From VAZQ01 sp963725185 (GTDB lineage Bacteria > Pseudomonadota > Alphaproteobacteria > Rhizobiales > Xanthobacteraceae), in contig CAVRXO010000003.1 in NCBI GenBank assembly GCA_963725185.1, forward strand, positions 682,001 through 746,000: a stretch of 64,000 nt of DNA, written 5' to 3'. The notes beneath the pieces are model-generated. The model was not told the origin of the DNA, made no database searches, and saw nothing but the letters and a program-made list of their open reading frames with translations. Of the stretch, positions 36,384-46,602 are shown one piece after another; the stretch's first letter is position 1, and every line of letters begins with the position of its first letter. The position numbers and the translations under genes are program-made.

Positions 36384-37743
36384 TCAGACACCGGCGATCT
36401 CGCCGGTGCTGTCCCCGAAGCTCTTCGTCTCCAGACCCGCCTTGTTCAGCAGCGTGAGGTGCAGGTTGGAAATCGTCGTGCGTTCGGGCAGATCGATCTG
36501 CCGTCCACCCTTGAGCGCGCCGGCGGCGCCGCCGACCAGGATGGTCGGCAACGGATAATTGCTGTGCAGGTTGCTGTTGGACATGTTGGAGCCGTAGAGC
36601 AACATGGAGTTATCCAAGAGCGTGCCTTCGCCGTCGGGTGTGGCGGCGAGCTTCGCGACGAACTCCGCGAACCGCTCCACGTGATAGCGCTGAAATCTTG
36701 ACCAGCTTTTCAAGCCGATCGACGTAATCGGCATGATGTGACAGCGGATGGAAGGAGTCCGGCACGCCGATGTGATTATAGGTCCGGTTCGTGCCTTCGC
36801 CGATCATGATGTAGGAGGCCACGCGCGTGAGATCGGCCTGATAGGCAATCGCGATCAGATCGAACAACAACCGCACCTCCTTGTCGATCGCTATATCCTG
36901 CTCGGCCACCGGTATCTCGGGCGCCTCCACGCCCGAGAGATCGCGGTTCTGCGCAAGCTGAACGCGCCGTTCGATCTCTCGCACCGTGTCCAGGTAGCCG
37001 TCGAGGAGCACTTTATCGCCCGGGCCCAGATCCTGTTGCAGCGCCCGGGTACGCTCGGTGATGAAATCAAGGATGCTCCGCTTCTGCCTGACGATGGCCA
37101 CGCGCTCTTCCGCTGTGGCGCCTTCACCGAATAACTGTGCGAAAACTTTGCGCGGGTTGGACTCCATCGGCAAAGGCGAGTTTGCATTCCGGTACGACAA
37201 GGTGGAGCTGTAGAGGCAGCCGAATCCAGCCTCGCACGCGACCGCCTGGGTTTCACTCTCCGAGCAGACCTCCATCGACGGCAGCGCCGTCTCCTGACCG
37301 ATGCGCCCGGCAATGATCTGGTCGATCGTCGGAGACATGCTGGGACCGGGCGCTTTGAGATCGGGCTTGACACCGCTGAGCCACGTCGCCGGGTTGTATT
37401 TGTGCACGGAGGCGACGCTGGCCTTGTTCTCGAGATTGGAGAACGAGGTCACGGCGTGCTTGTGCTTCTCGAGCGGCTCGAGAATTGGGCTGAGCTTGAA
37501 ATCAGCGCCGGCACCGCTCGGGGTCCAGCGATCCATCTCCTTCCCGTGCTTCGTGTTCCACATGACCGCGCCGTGGGGAATATAGAAGAAGCCCACCCGC
37601 AGCTTCGGCGCGGCGGCGGTCTTGGCGAGCGCGGTGCCGGCCGGGATCATCGCATCGAGCAACGGCAGTCCGACGGACACGCCCGCGCCCCTGAGCAACG
37701 TCCTGCGAGAAAGATGCTTTCTGGTCAGATACATGGTCTTCAC
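36384..37743 (-). CDS. DUF1552 domain protein, Tat-exported, one frame break
   Basis: About 452 residues after repair. Leader KHLSRRTLLRGAGVSVGLPLLDAM has a twin-arginine motif. DUF1552 marks: VGFFYIPHGAVMWNT, GKEMDRWTP, SLENKASVAS-like segment, PSMEVCSESE, GFGCLYSSTLSYR, IMIGEGTNRTYNHIGVPDSFHPLSHHAD. A one-base insertion in an aaa run at about 36694 shifts the frame; it resumes IQRYHVERFAEFVAKL and ends LLYGSNMSNSNLHSNYPLPTILVGG...IAGV. The start overlaps the DUF1592 stop (ATGA). The family regularly partners DUF1592; biochemical role unknown. Confidence 0.87.
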
Positions 37744-40146
37744 TCCTCCAGTGCCTGCATGCGGAATGCATCACTCGATACAATCCCCGCCACGAGCGAC
37801 GAGAACCGGTAATCATTCTTGGCCGCATCGCGCACGATCGCGCGGACCTGCGGCATGTCATAAGGCGCGACCTCCCGGCCGAGCGCGTACATCATGAGCT
37901 TCGTCGTCAGCGCCTGGACGAACTGGCCGGGGCGGCTCAACAGGACGCGGCGCAGGTCTGCCGGACTGTCGATTTCCGTGCCGTCCGGCATTGCCACCTT
38001 CGAATCGATGGGCGCATTGGCCTGCCAATCGACATCGCGCCACTGCCCGGTGACGGTGAAGTGCTCCAGCGGCAGTCCGTGGGGTTCGATCACGCCGTGG
38101 CACATGTTGCAGGTCGGATTGGCGCGATGCTGCTCGAGCATCGCACGCATGGTCTTGGGCTGCGCGCCGGGCGGCGTGCTCAGATCCGTCACCACATTCG
38201 GCGGCGGCGGCGCCGGCGGCGTGCCGCGGAGCTTGTCGAGAACCCAGGCGCCGCGCACCACCGGCGAAGTCCTGTTGCCATAGGACGTGTGCAACAGCAC
38301 GGCGCCCTTGCCGAGAAGGCCATAGCGATTCTCGTCCTCAAGATGGACGCGGCGGAACTGCGCGCCGTGCACCGTCGTGATGCCGTAGTGTTTCGCCAGC
38401 CTTTCATTGAGGAACGTATAGTCGGCCGTCAACAGCTGCTCCACGTTCTTGTCTTCAAGCAGGATGCTCCGCAGGAAGAGGTCGATTTCGGTCGAGATAT
38501 CCTGGCGCAGCTCGGCGTTGAATTCGGGGAAGATTTGCTTATCCCACTCGAATTTGTCGACCTCAAGGAGGTCGAGCCAGCGGAGCGCGAAATCCGTCAC
38601 CAGCGTCTCGGCCTGCGGAGCGGCCAGCATACGCCGCACCTGGGCGTCCAGCACGCCGGGACGTCGCAGTTCGCCCTTGTTCGCAAGCTTGAGCAGCTCA
38701 TCGTCGGGGGCCCGCTTCCACAAGAAGAAAGACAGACGCGAGGCCAGCTCCAGATCGCTCAGCGCATAGAATTTCGCGTCTTTCTTACCCTGCGGCTCGG
38801 GCGATTCCGCGATAGAGAAAATCCGGGCTCACCAGAACCGCAGTCACCATCTGTTCGATCCCGGCGTTGAATCCGCCCGGTCCTTCGTGGCCGGCGTCGT
38901 AGAAGGCCATCAGCCCGTCCATATCTTCCTTGGTGACGGGCCGGCGGAAGGCACGCCCGGCGAGATCCCGCGTGATGCGCTCGGCGCAGGCGCGTTCTTG
39001 CTCGGGGACTTCGGGCTTGCAGATGAACAGCTTCTCCCGGCTGGGTGTGCGCGTCGCGCTCGTGGCCGCGTACGGCCCCGCGAGCTCTACGGACCCAATC
39101 AGGCGCGGCAGACGCAGATACCCCTTGAAAGCAAACCCGGAATACTGGGTGCCGCCCGCAATCAGGTCGTCGGTTGCCACCCGGGAGCGCTCGATGAACG
39201 TCACGACGACCTCGTGCACACCGGCCGTCACCTGCACGGGGATATTGGCGAAGCGCTCCATGAGCTTCGCTCCCGCCGGTGCACCGCCGCCGCGATCCAC
39301 GAACTCGCGATCCGCGTCACCGCCGACCTTTTTCCGGAAGACTTCCTTGCGATCGATCAGCCCGACCACGGTTGTCTCGTTCTCGACCCCGCGCGGGTAG
39401 AGCCCGAAATCGAGGTCAGTGATCGTGAAGCGGTACTCCCCGTCCGCCGGGAACGTGTACTCGAACCGCGTGCCGCCCCGCGTACCGAGCGGCATGCCGT
39501 CCACATAGCCATCCTGGTCGCCGATAGCGGGGGCAGGGAAAGAGGCTTTGACGACCTCTGGCACCGGCTTGCCTACGGCCATGCGCGCGACGACCCGCGC
39601 GACATTGACGTACTGCTCCAGGAAGGCGGGTGACACGGTCAACGCCGCAGCGATGTTGCTGAAGCCTTCGACCGCGATATCGGCCGGCAGGTACTGGTTG
39701 GGATCGATCTCCACCGCCAGAAGGTCCTGCACGGCATTGGCATACTCGGTACGGTTCAAGCGCTCGACGGGAACGTGGCCCGCAAGGTGCGTCTTGCCGC
39801 TTTTGTCGAGCGTGCTCTCGAGCCAGCCAATCAGCGCGTCGACTTCCTGCTGCGAGGGCTGGGGCATGCCGGGCGGCGGCATCTGGCGCCCGCGCAATTT
39901 GCGCACGACTTTCTCGAAGATCTCGGGGTGTTCGGGCACGGACTCGGCGCTGAGCTGGTCCAAAAAGAGGTTACCGGCGCTTCAACGTACTCGTTGTGGC
40001 AACCGAAGCAGTAGAGTCTGAATGGTGGACCACTGCGATTCGGGATGCTGCGCGACCTGGTTCGCGGGTTGGGAGAAGGCCTTGGAGTTGGCCGAAACGA
40101 TACCGACGGCACAAGAAATGCCGATAAGCCATTTAGCGAGTTTCAT
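37740..40146 (-). CDS. DUF1592-type heme protein (planctomycete-cytochrome domains), frame-disrupted
   Basis: About 800 residues after joining frames. Start ATG 40146 with signal MKLAKWLIGISCAVGIVSA. An N-terminal heme site FRLYCFGCHNEYVEA is followed by FEKVVRKLRGRQMPPPGMPQPS (PSCyt-like), VPVERLNRTEYANAVQDLL (DUF1587-like), a beta-rich central part, ITRDLAGRAFRRPVTKED, FFLWKRAPDDELL and a C-terminal CNMCHGVIEPHGLPLEHF. The frame changes at about 40040, 39968 and 38809. It is probably a periplasmic multi-domain cytochrome. First gene of the operon; divergent from the lyase-like gene at 40747. Confidence 0.85.
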
Positions 40147-40746
40147 ATCAGGCCCCACCTAGCGGGTTTCATACCGGTCCACGGATTTATAGTTGATTGT
40201 GACACAGGGAAACAGGGGTCGAACAGGGATACTTTATTTTTCATCTGGGCGCATTGCAAGGAGGTAGCTGCCAGCGCTCGTCGTTGCGGAGAGCATAGCG
40301 TTACCGCCTCAGCTTCCTGCACGGCCCCGCGCCCTGAGCCCGCAGCGACTAGGATACGCCAGAAATTCGCGCGAACAAACCGTCCGTCTCCGCGCTGAGA
40401 TGATGTATGGACTGCTTACGACGGCAAGACAATTGCTTTACGGCAATTACTTAAGGCGCGACGCCTCGGGCGCGAAGTTCCCTTGAGAAGTTCCCTTGAT
40501 CTGTGTGCCCTGCACAAAAACTTTTAAGTCCTGCTGATCTGTGTGCTCTGCACAAAAGCTTTAAGTCTTGCGAATTCGCCAACGGAAGCGGCCGCGCTAA
40601 TCCAACCTGCACCCGTATTGACATGGGCGGCGGGCGGGAGCCGAATGGCCGCATCGGATAATCGCGAACGGCGGCCGTCGCTCACAACGGCCGCCGCCGA
40701 CTTGAAGCATGCAGAACATGCTCCACCAGCAATGCGAGGAAGCGCC
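40147..40746. other. 600-bp divergent control region
   Basis: No credible gene. From 40497 to 40571 a 38-bp unit is present twice (TGATCTGTGTGC..TGCACAAAA..TTTAAGTC), each with a dyad annotated below. GAAGTTCCCTTGA is also doubled just upstream (40484-40500). A right-arm remnant of the REP-like family, GCGGCCGCGCTAATCCAACC, lies near 40589-40610. Confidence 0.6.
40504..40554. promoter_or_regulatory. Two operator-like dyads TGTGC-NNN-GCACA
   Basis: TGTGCCCTGCACA at 40504-40516 and TGTGCTCTGCACA at 40542-40554. Both have perfect 5-bp arms and their centres are 38 bp apart. They lie about 200 bp upstream of the lyase-like gene and 360 bp upstream of the DUF1592 operon, facing both. Confidence 0.6.
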
Positions 40747-42318
40747 ATGCGGTCATTAGCTACCCTGGGAATACTCGGATTTGTGATCTTCGCCTCGCCT
40801 TTCGCGGATGCCGCGACCATCTCGGGCACCGTGAAGGGACCGGACGGCGCGCCGTTTCGCGGCGCCTTCGTGCAGGCCCGCCATGCCGGCTTGAAGATGA
40901 CGGTCAGCGTGCTGTCCGACAATCAAGGCCGTTTCTATCGCCGAGAACCTGCCGGCCGGCGAATATCGGCTGCAGGTGCGGGCGGTCGGCTACAAGACCG
41001 ACCCCAAGACCGGCATCAACCTCACCGCCGACCAGAACGCCTCCTACGACTTCGCGCTGCAGCCCGCCCCGATCCACTGGACCGAGATCTCGCAGCTCCA
41101 GGGCTTCCAGCTCCTGCCCAACGAAAGGGGCAAGGACACCCTGTTCGAGAACTGCATGGGCTGCCACGGCTTCCAGTCCAAGATGGCGCGCCGTGGTGCG
41201 CGACGAGGACGGCTGGCGCGACCGCGTGAGCTTCATGCGCGAGGCCATGCGCTCCTCGCTCGGCGAGCGCAACGGCTTCAACGATGCGCAGGCCGAAGAC
41301 GTCGTCTATTATCTCAGCCACGTCTTCGGCGAGGATTCCAAGCTCGCCAAGTCGCCGGCCGACCTGCCGTCCTACAAGGACACGGTGTTCCAGCCCTCCG
41401 ACGAGGCGCTCAAGATCGTCTATGTGGACTTCGAGATGCCGGGTCCCAACCGGTTCCCGTGGACCTCGAACGGCGACAAGGACGGCTTCCGCTGGACCCC
41501 CGAATATGGGCAGGCCAACAAGGTCATGCGGCTCAATCCGCAGACCGGCGAGATGAAGGAGTTCCCGGTCCCCAATATGGGTCCGGCGCTCATCCACTCG
41601 GCGGTGCCGGCGCCCGACGGCTCGGTATGGATGACCGAGGCGGGCGCCAAGAAGATCGCCCGCTGGGATCCCACCACCCAGAAGATCGTCGAGTATCAGG
41701 ATGACTGGCGCAAGCACACCATCCGCGTCGCTCCGGACGGACGCATCTGGTCGACCGGCGGGCTCACCGTGTTCGACCCCAAGATACGAGACCTTCACGC
41801 ATATCCCGGAGGTGCCGACCGCCTACGGCATCGCGCTCGATCCGCAGAACAATGTCTGGGTCACCGAGATGACCAAGACCGGCTTCCTCGACAAGATCGA
41901 TCCCAACACGCTCAAGGTCACCAAATACATCCCGCCGTCGCGCGACCGGCCGCGGCGCGTGCAGGTCGATGCCGACGGGATGGTCTGGTTCTGCGTGTTC
42001 GAGGACGGCAAGATCGACCGCTTCGATCCCAAGAGCGAGACGTTCAAGGAGTTCCCGCTGCCCAATTCCAGGTCGCATCCCTACGCGCTCGGCATCGCGC
42101 TCGATCATTCGCTCTGGTACTCCTCGGAATCGCGCGATGTGATCGGCCAGCTCGATCCCGTCAGCGGCAAGGTGACGGAATATCCCATGCCCTATACCGA
42201 CAACGGCATGCGCGACTTCTTCCTCGATAAGGACGGGCACATGTGGTACGGTTCGCCGCCCAACAATCGGGTCGGCTATTTCTACCTGTCCACCAAGCAG
42301 CACAGCGCGGCCAACTGA
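40747..42318 (+). CDS. Exported streptogramin-lyase-like beta-propeller with carboxypeptidase-regulatory and heme segments, frame-disrupted
   Basis: About 522 residues after repair. Start ATG 40747 (GAGGAAG upstream) with signal LATLGILGFVIFASPFADA. A carboxypeptidase-regulatory-like domain follows (ATISGTVKGPDGAPFRGAFVQA... ENLPAGEYRLQVRAVGYKTDP), then a heme site FENCMGCHGFQSK and a cytochrome-like helix region (AEDVVYYLSHVFGED). Last comes a Vgb-type propeller with repeated blades (PDGSVWMTEAGAKKIARWD, DPQNNVWVTEM, DADGMVWFCVFEDGKIDRFD). Frame shifts at about 40941, 41191 and 41784. Periplasmic; substrate unknown. The Vgb homology does not imply antibiotic resistance. Confidence 0.83.
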
Positions 42319-42335
42319 CCGCGCCTCGTCGACGG

Positions 42336-42432
42336 ATCGCGGGCGCCCACAAGGGCGCCCCTACGACCGTCGACTGTGGGGGCGGCCCTCGTGGCCGCCC
42401 TGCCCCGCGGCCTGATCGCGGGCGCCCCTGGG
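42336..42432. repeat. Palindromic GGGCGCCC/GGGCGGCC repeat cluster
   Basis: CGGGCGCCCACAAGGGCGCC is followed by GGGCGGCCCTCGTGGCCGCC and a further CGGGCGCCCC. These are short hairpins of the GC-rich intergenic palindrome type. They lie between the lyase-like gene and the hydrolase. Confidence 0.75.
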
Positions 42433-42449
42433 ATCCAACGGAGGAATTC

Positions 42450-43232
42450 ATGATCATCTCTCGTCGCAATGCCCTCATCCTGTCGGCCGCCGCCGCAACC
42501 GGCCTGCAGGCAGGCCGCGCGCAAGCCGCCATCAAGACCCAATTTGTGGACTACAAGGAAGGCGACACTGCTCTGCGCGGCTATCTCGCCTATGACGACA
42601 CCTCGACCGCCAAGCGCCCCGGCGTGCTGCTGGTGTACCGGCGCGACGGAATGAGCGAGCTGACGCTGCAGAATGCCGAGATGGTGGCCAAGCAAGGCTA
42701 CGTGGTGTTCGCCCTCGACATCTTCGGCAAGGACCATCAGCCCAAGGACGTCAAGGAGCAGATCGAGCAGTCGACCTTCTACAACAACAACCGCCCGCTG
42801 ATGCGGGCGCGCACCCAGGCGGGCTTCGACATCCTGCGGCAGAACCCGCAGGTCGACACCTCCAAGATCGCCGTGCTCGGCTATTGCTTCGGCGGGACGG
42901 TCGCCATCGAATTCGCCGAGATGGGCGCGCCGGTCGTGGGAACCGTCACCATCCACGGCAGCTTCCGCGATTTCACCCCCGGGGCCGCCAAGAACATCAA
43001 AGGCCGCGTGCTGATCCTGCACGGCGCCGAGGACCCGGTCGCGCCGCTCACGGAAGTCGACCTGCTGGTCAAGGAGCTGCGCGCCGCCAAGGTCAACTGG
43101 CAGCTCGACCTCTACAGCGGCACCGAGCACGGCTTCTCGACGCCGAAGAACCCCGCCGAGGAGCGCGCCAACACGGAATCGCAGGCCGCAGCCGCAAGGT
43201 TCTTCAAAGAGGTCTTCGGGATTCCGGTCTGA
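42450..43232 (+). CDS. Dienelactone hydrolase family protein, exported
   Basis: 260 residues from ATG 42450 (ribosome-binding site GGAGG). Leader IISRRNALILSAAAATGLQAGRAQA has a twin-arginine-like start. Alpha/beta-hydrolase with nucleophile Cys in LGYCFGGTVA, Asp in HGAEDPVAPL and His in GTEHGFSTP, the dienelactone-hydrolase triad. YRRDGMSELT replaces the more usual HE.xGL segment. Frame intact. It follows the lyase-like gene by 131 bp. Substrate unknown. Confidence 0.9.
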   Translation: MIISRRNALILSAAAATGLQAGRAQAAIKTQFVDYKEGDTALRGYLAYDDTSTAKRPGVLLVYRRDGMSELTLQNAEMVAKQGYVVFALDIFGKDHQPKDVKEQIEQSTFYNNNRPLMRARTQAGFDILRQNPQVDTSKIAVLGYCFGGTVAIEFAEMGAPVVGTVTIHGSFRDFTPGAAKNIKGRVLILHGAEDPVAPLTEVDLLVKELRAAKVNWQLDLYSGTEHGFSTPKNPAEERANTESQAAAARFFKEVFGIPV

Positions 43233-44376
43233 GCCCAAGTCGCCGCGCTCGCGCCTGTCTCCATGGGGTGGGCAATCGCATATGGCGGTTCTTGGCGCCG
43301 CTACGCGTCGCCACCCTCCCCGCCAACGGGCGGGAGGGTTGGAGCTTGCGGCTGCGTCGCGCAGCAATCACTCTCGCCCCATAGACAATTGCCCTGGCTC
43401 CGCAGCGGAGGCAGGAAGCATTGCCCACGGCTACAGCTGGCAGGCATCGATGTCGCGGGATTTAATCTCGAAGGGCCGACGTCACTCGCCGCGCGTGACA
43501 CATGTCGCGCAACGCGATCCGCCCGGATCCTTCGAGGGACCCGAGCTGTCGCTCTCAGGTTCTAGCAGGCGCAACGTCCGCGTCAGGTTGCGATCGTCAA
43601 GCCCAAATATGATCTGACTGATCGTGGCTTGCGCTCTGCTCGCGGTCTCGGCCTTCGGACTAACAGTGCGACTGTCGGGCATGACAGGCCTCCATCGCTC
43701 CTGAACCAACTACCACGATCGCGCCAACAAGCGTGCGGCAAAGGGTTTTGGCTTCCACCGCTCACATAGCTACGCCGGATTCGTTTATCAACGGCTGCGG
43801 CGCAGCACGGTCAGTCGCGTTGAGCGCGGATCGACGGTCGCGAACAGAGAACGGATGGCCGAGGTGGGAGCACCTGCCTCTCCTCGGCGGCCGCCGAGCG
43901 GCTCCCGCGCGCATGGAAGCCGCGGTGGCGACAACCGCGGGCATGTGCATTGCGGCGGCAATCGCAGCGAAATCGTGAATCGGTGGCGATTCGGCTCAAA
44001 GACAAGCGCCACGGCCGCCATCAGCCGGCCGCCGCGCGCCCCGCAAGCCCCAATAATCGCTACGAGAATTGTTAGGAGAATCGCACAGGTTTCGAGCGCC
44101 GGGGCAACACAAGGGGTGACGGCGCGGCTTAAGGCGGCTATACAGCGGGCGAATGATCGGCCGCCCTTCCCGCTCGCTGGCGGGAGAACAATAAAGCCCA
44201 AAAGCAGGGTCCAGGGCAGCCGTTGGGTCGCAGATTGCAGCAGGAGGTCCGCGTTCTGGCATTGCTCCGGGATCCTGGTCGGGCTTGGCGCAGATCGGCC
44301 GGCCCGATCATCCGACGCCCCGATCCCCCGGTACCAAGTGCTACCCGCGTGATCCTAAGAGGGACCTGACTTCGCC
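43233..44376. other. 1.1-kb region without a recognised gene
   Basis: Between the hydrolase and cvpA. Open frames here have no signal peptide, ribosome-binding site or recognisable family. A near-palindrome CCACCCTCCC...GGGAGGGTTGG at about 43309-43342 could terminate the hydrolase transcript. The region may be decayed sequence at the right border of the accessory segment. The last 30 bp hold the cvpA ribosome-binding site AGAGGGA. Confidence 0.5.
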
Positions 44377-44970
44377 ATGCCCATCACGCTCCTCGACGTG
44401 ATCCTGATCGGCGTCATGTTGATCTCCGCGGTCCTCGCCATGATTCGCGGCTTCATGCGCGAAATCCTCTCGATCGCGGCGTGGGTGCTGGCGGCGCTGG
44501 CGACCCTCTACTCCTATAGCAAGCTCCTGCCCTACGCCAAAAGCTACGTGAACAACGACATCGTCGCGACCGCGGCGGTGGTGGCCGGCACCTTCCTGCT
44601 CACGCTCCTGGTGGTCTCGGTCATCACCGTGCGGTTTTCCGACATGGTGCTCGACAGCCGGGTCGGCGCGCTCGACCGCACGCTCGGCTTCCTGTTCGGG
44701 CTGGCGCGCGGCCTCATCATCGTGGTGGTGGCGTTCCTGTTCTTCGCCTGGCTCGTCCCCACCAAGACGCAGCCGGCCTGGGTCGCCAACGCCAAGTCCA
44801 AGATCGTGCTGCAAAGCACCGGGGATTGGCTGATGTCGATGTTGCCGGATGACCCCGAAAGCACCATCTTGAAAAGGTTCAAGAAGCCCTTGCCCGAGGA
44901 CGCCGAGCCGCCGGATGCGGCGGCGCCCGGCCAACGCGGCAGCCTTGATGCCTCTAGCGCGCCGATCTGA
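44377..44970 (+). CDS. cvpA: CvpA family membrane protein
   Basis: 197 residues with four hydrophobic segments (about 2-22, 28-46, 65-85 and 105-125). Typical CvpA opening PITLLDVILIGVMLISAVLAMIRGFMREILSIAAWV and RVGALDRTLGFLFGLARGL. The C terminus is a Pro/Asp-rich tail. It lies 34 bp upstream of purF, the classic cvpA-purF pair. Confidence 0.94.
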   Translation: MPITLLDVILIGVMLISAVLAMIRGFMREILSIAAWVLAALATLYSYSKLLPYAKSYVNNDIVATAAVVAGTFLLTLLVVSVITVRFSDMVLDSRVGALDRTLGFLFGLARGLIIVVVAFLFFAWLVPTKTQPAWVANAKSKIVLQSTGDWLMSMLPDDPESTILKRFKKPLPEDAEPPDAAAPGQRGSLDASSAPI

Positions 44971-45004
44971 CCCTGCGGGCGCGTCGATACGAACGGGAGA
45001 CCCG

Positions 45005-46492
45005 ATGCGCCAGATGATCGAACCGCCCGATGCCGGCCCCCACGATTGCGACCTGGACGGTGACCGGCTGCGCGAGGAGTGCGGCGTGTTCGGCGTCTTC
45101 GGCCATCCCGACGCCGCCGCCATCACGGCGCTCGGGCTGCACGCCCTGCAGCATCGCGGCCAGGAGGCCGCCGGCATCGTCTCCTTCGACGGCCGCCGCT
45201 TCCATTCCGAGCGCCGGCTCGGGCTCGTCGGCGACACCTTCTCGCGGCGCGAGGTGATCGAGCGGCTCCCCGGCATGTCGGCCATCGGCCATGTGCGCTA
45301 CTCGACCACCGGCGAGACCATCCTGCGCAACGTGCAGCCGCTGTTCGCCGAGCTCGATGCCGGCGGCTTCGCGGTCGGCCACAACGGCAACCTGACCAAC
45401 GGCCTCACGCTGCGCCGCCAGCTGGTGCACGACGGCGCCATGATGCAGTCGACCACCGACACCGAGGTCATTCTGCATCTGGTGGCGCAGTCGCGCCGCA
45501 ACCGTTTCGTCGACCGCTTCGTCGACGCGCTGCGCGCGATCGAAGGCGCCTATTCGCTGGTCGCGCTCACCAACAAGAAGCTGGTCGGCGCCCGCGATCC
45601 GTTCGGCATCCGGCCGCTGGTGATGGGGCGTCTCGACGGCGCCGCCATCTTGGCCTCGGAGACCTGCGCGCTCGACATCATCGGCGCCAAATACGTGCGC
45701 GACGTCGAGAACGGCGAGATCGTGGTGTTCGACGAAGAGGGCACCCATTCCCACAAGCCGTTCCCGCAGATGCCGGCGCGGCCCTGCATCTTCGAATACA
45801 TCTATTTCGCGCGGCCGGATTCGATCGTCGGCGGCCGCTCGGTCTACGAGGTCCGCCGCACCATGGGGGCGGAGCTGGCGCGCGAGGCGCCGGCCGCCGC
45901 CGACGTGGTGGTGCCGGTGCCCGATTCCGGCGTCCCGGCCGCCATCGGCTTTGCCCAGCTCGCCGGCGTGCCGTTCGAGATGGGCATCATCCGCAACCAC
46001 TATGTGGGCCGCACCTTCATCCAGCCGACCCAGTCGATCCGCGAGATCGGCGTGCGCATGAAGCATTCGGCCAACCGCGCCGTGGTCTCGGGCAAGCGCA
46101 TCGTGCTGATCGACGATTTGCTGGTGCGCGGCACCACCTCGCTCAAGATCGTGCAGATGATGCGCGAGGCCGGCGCCCGCGAGGTGCACATGCGCATCGC
46201 CAGCCCGCCGATCACCCATTCCGACTATTACGGCATCGACACGCCCGAGCGCGACAAGCTCCTGGCCGCCAACCACGACATCGAAGGCATGCGCGCCTTC
46301 ATCGGCGCCGATTCGCTCGCCTTCCTGTCGGTCGAGGGCATCTACCGCGCCATGGGCTACGAGCGGCGCGATCCGCTGCGCCCGCAATTCACCGACCATT
46401 GCTTCACCGGCGATTATCCCACCCCGCTCACCGACCGCACCGCCGAGGCCACCGCGCCGCGGCAGCTCTCGCTCCTGGCCGAGGCGAGCTGA
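45005..46492 (+). CDS. purF: Amidophosphoribosyltransferase
   Basis: 495 residues. First committed step of purine synthesis, PRPP plus glutamine to phosphoribosylamine. A propeptide of about 25 residues precedes Cys26 (REECGVFGVFGHPD), the N-terminal nucleophile after maturation. Glutaminase residues follow (ALQHRGQEAAGI, GHNGNLTN). The PRPP loop is VLIDDLLVRGTTSLKIV. The start at 45005 gives the usual length; the frame is open 90 bp upstream into cvpA. Confidence 0.97.
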   Translation: MRQMIEPPDAGPHDCDLDGDRLREECGVFGVFGHPDAAAITALGLHALQHRGQEAAGIVSFDGRRFHSERRLGLVGDTFSRREVIERLPGMSAIGHVRYSTTGETILRNVQPLFAELDAGGFAVGHNGNLTNGLTLRRQLVHDGAMMQSTTDTEVILHLVAQSRRNRFVDRFVDALRAIEGAYSLVALTNKKLVGARDPFGIRPLVMGRLDGAAILASETCALDIIGAKYVRDVENGEIVVFDEEGTHSHKPFPQMPARPCIFEYIYFARPDSIVGGRSVYEVRRTMGAELAREAPAAADVVVPVPDSGVPAAIGFAQLAGVPFEMGIIRNHYVGRTFIQPTQSIREIGVRMKHSANRAVVSGKRIVLIDDLLVRGTTSLKIVQMMREAGAREVHMRIASPPITHSDYYGIDTPERDKLLAANHDIEGMRAFIGADSLAFLSVEGIYRAMGYERRDPLRPQFTDHCFTGDYPTPLTDRTAEATAPRQLSLLAEAS

Positions 46493-46504
46493 TCGCTTTG
46501 CTCC

Positions 46505-46577
46505 GTAGCCCGGATGAAGCACTTGCGTAATCCGGGATCGCCGTTCCCGCATTACGCATACGCTCCATGCGGGCTAC
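46505..46577. repeat. Palindrome GTAGCCCGGATG family
   Basis: GTAGCCCGGATGAAGC at the left and CATGCGGGCTAC at the right, with an inner GCGTAATCCGGGA...CCCGCATTACGC hairpin. It lies between purF and the SDR. This element family is widespread in proteobacteria. Confidence 0.85.
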
Positions 46578-46602
46578 GATCCGCAACAACCCTTTGAACC
46601 TG

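Noticed and set aside
40747..42318. Streptogramin B lyase antibiotic resistance gene
   Set aside because: Only the propeller resembles Vgb; the protein is larger, exported and has a heme site.
43788..44201. 137-codon minus-strand frame in the 43-44 kb gap
   Set aside because: No ribosome-binding site, signal or family pattern; the reading seems to arise from GC-rich palindromic sequence.
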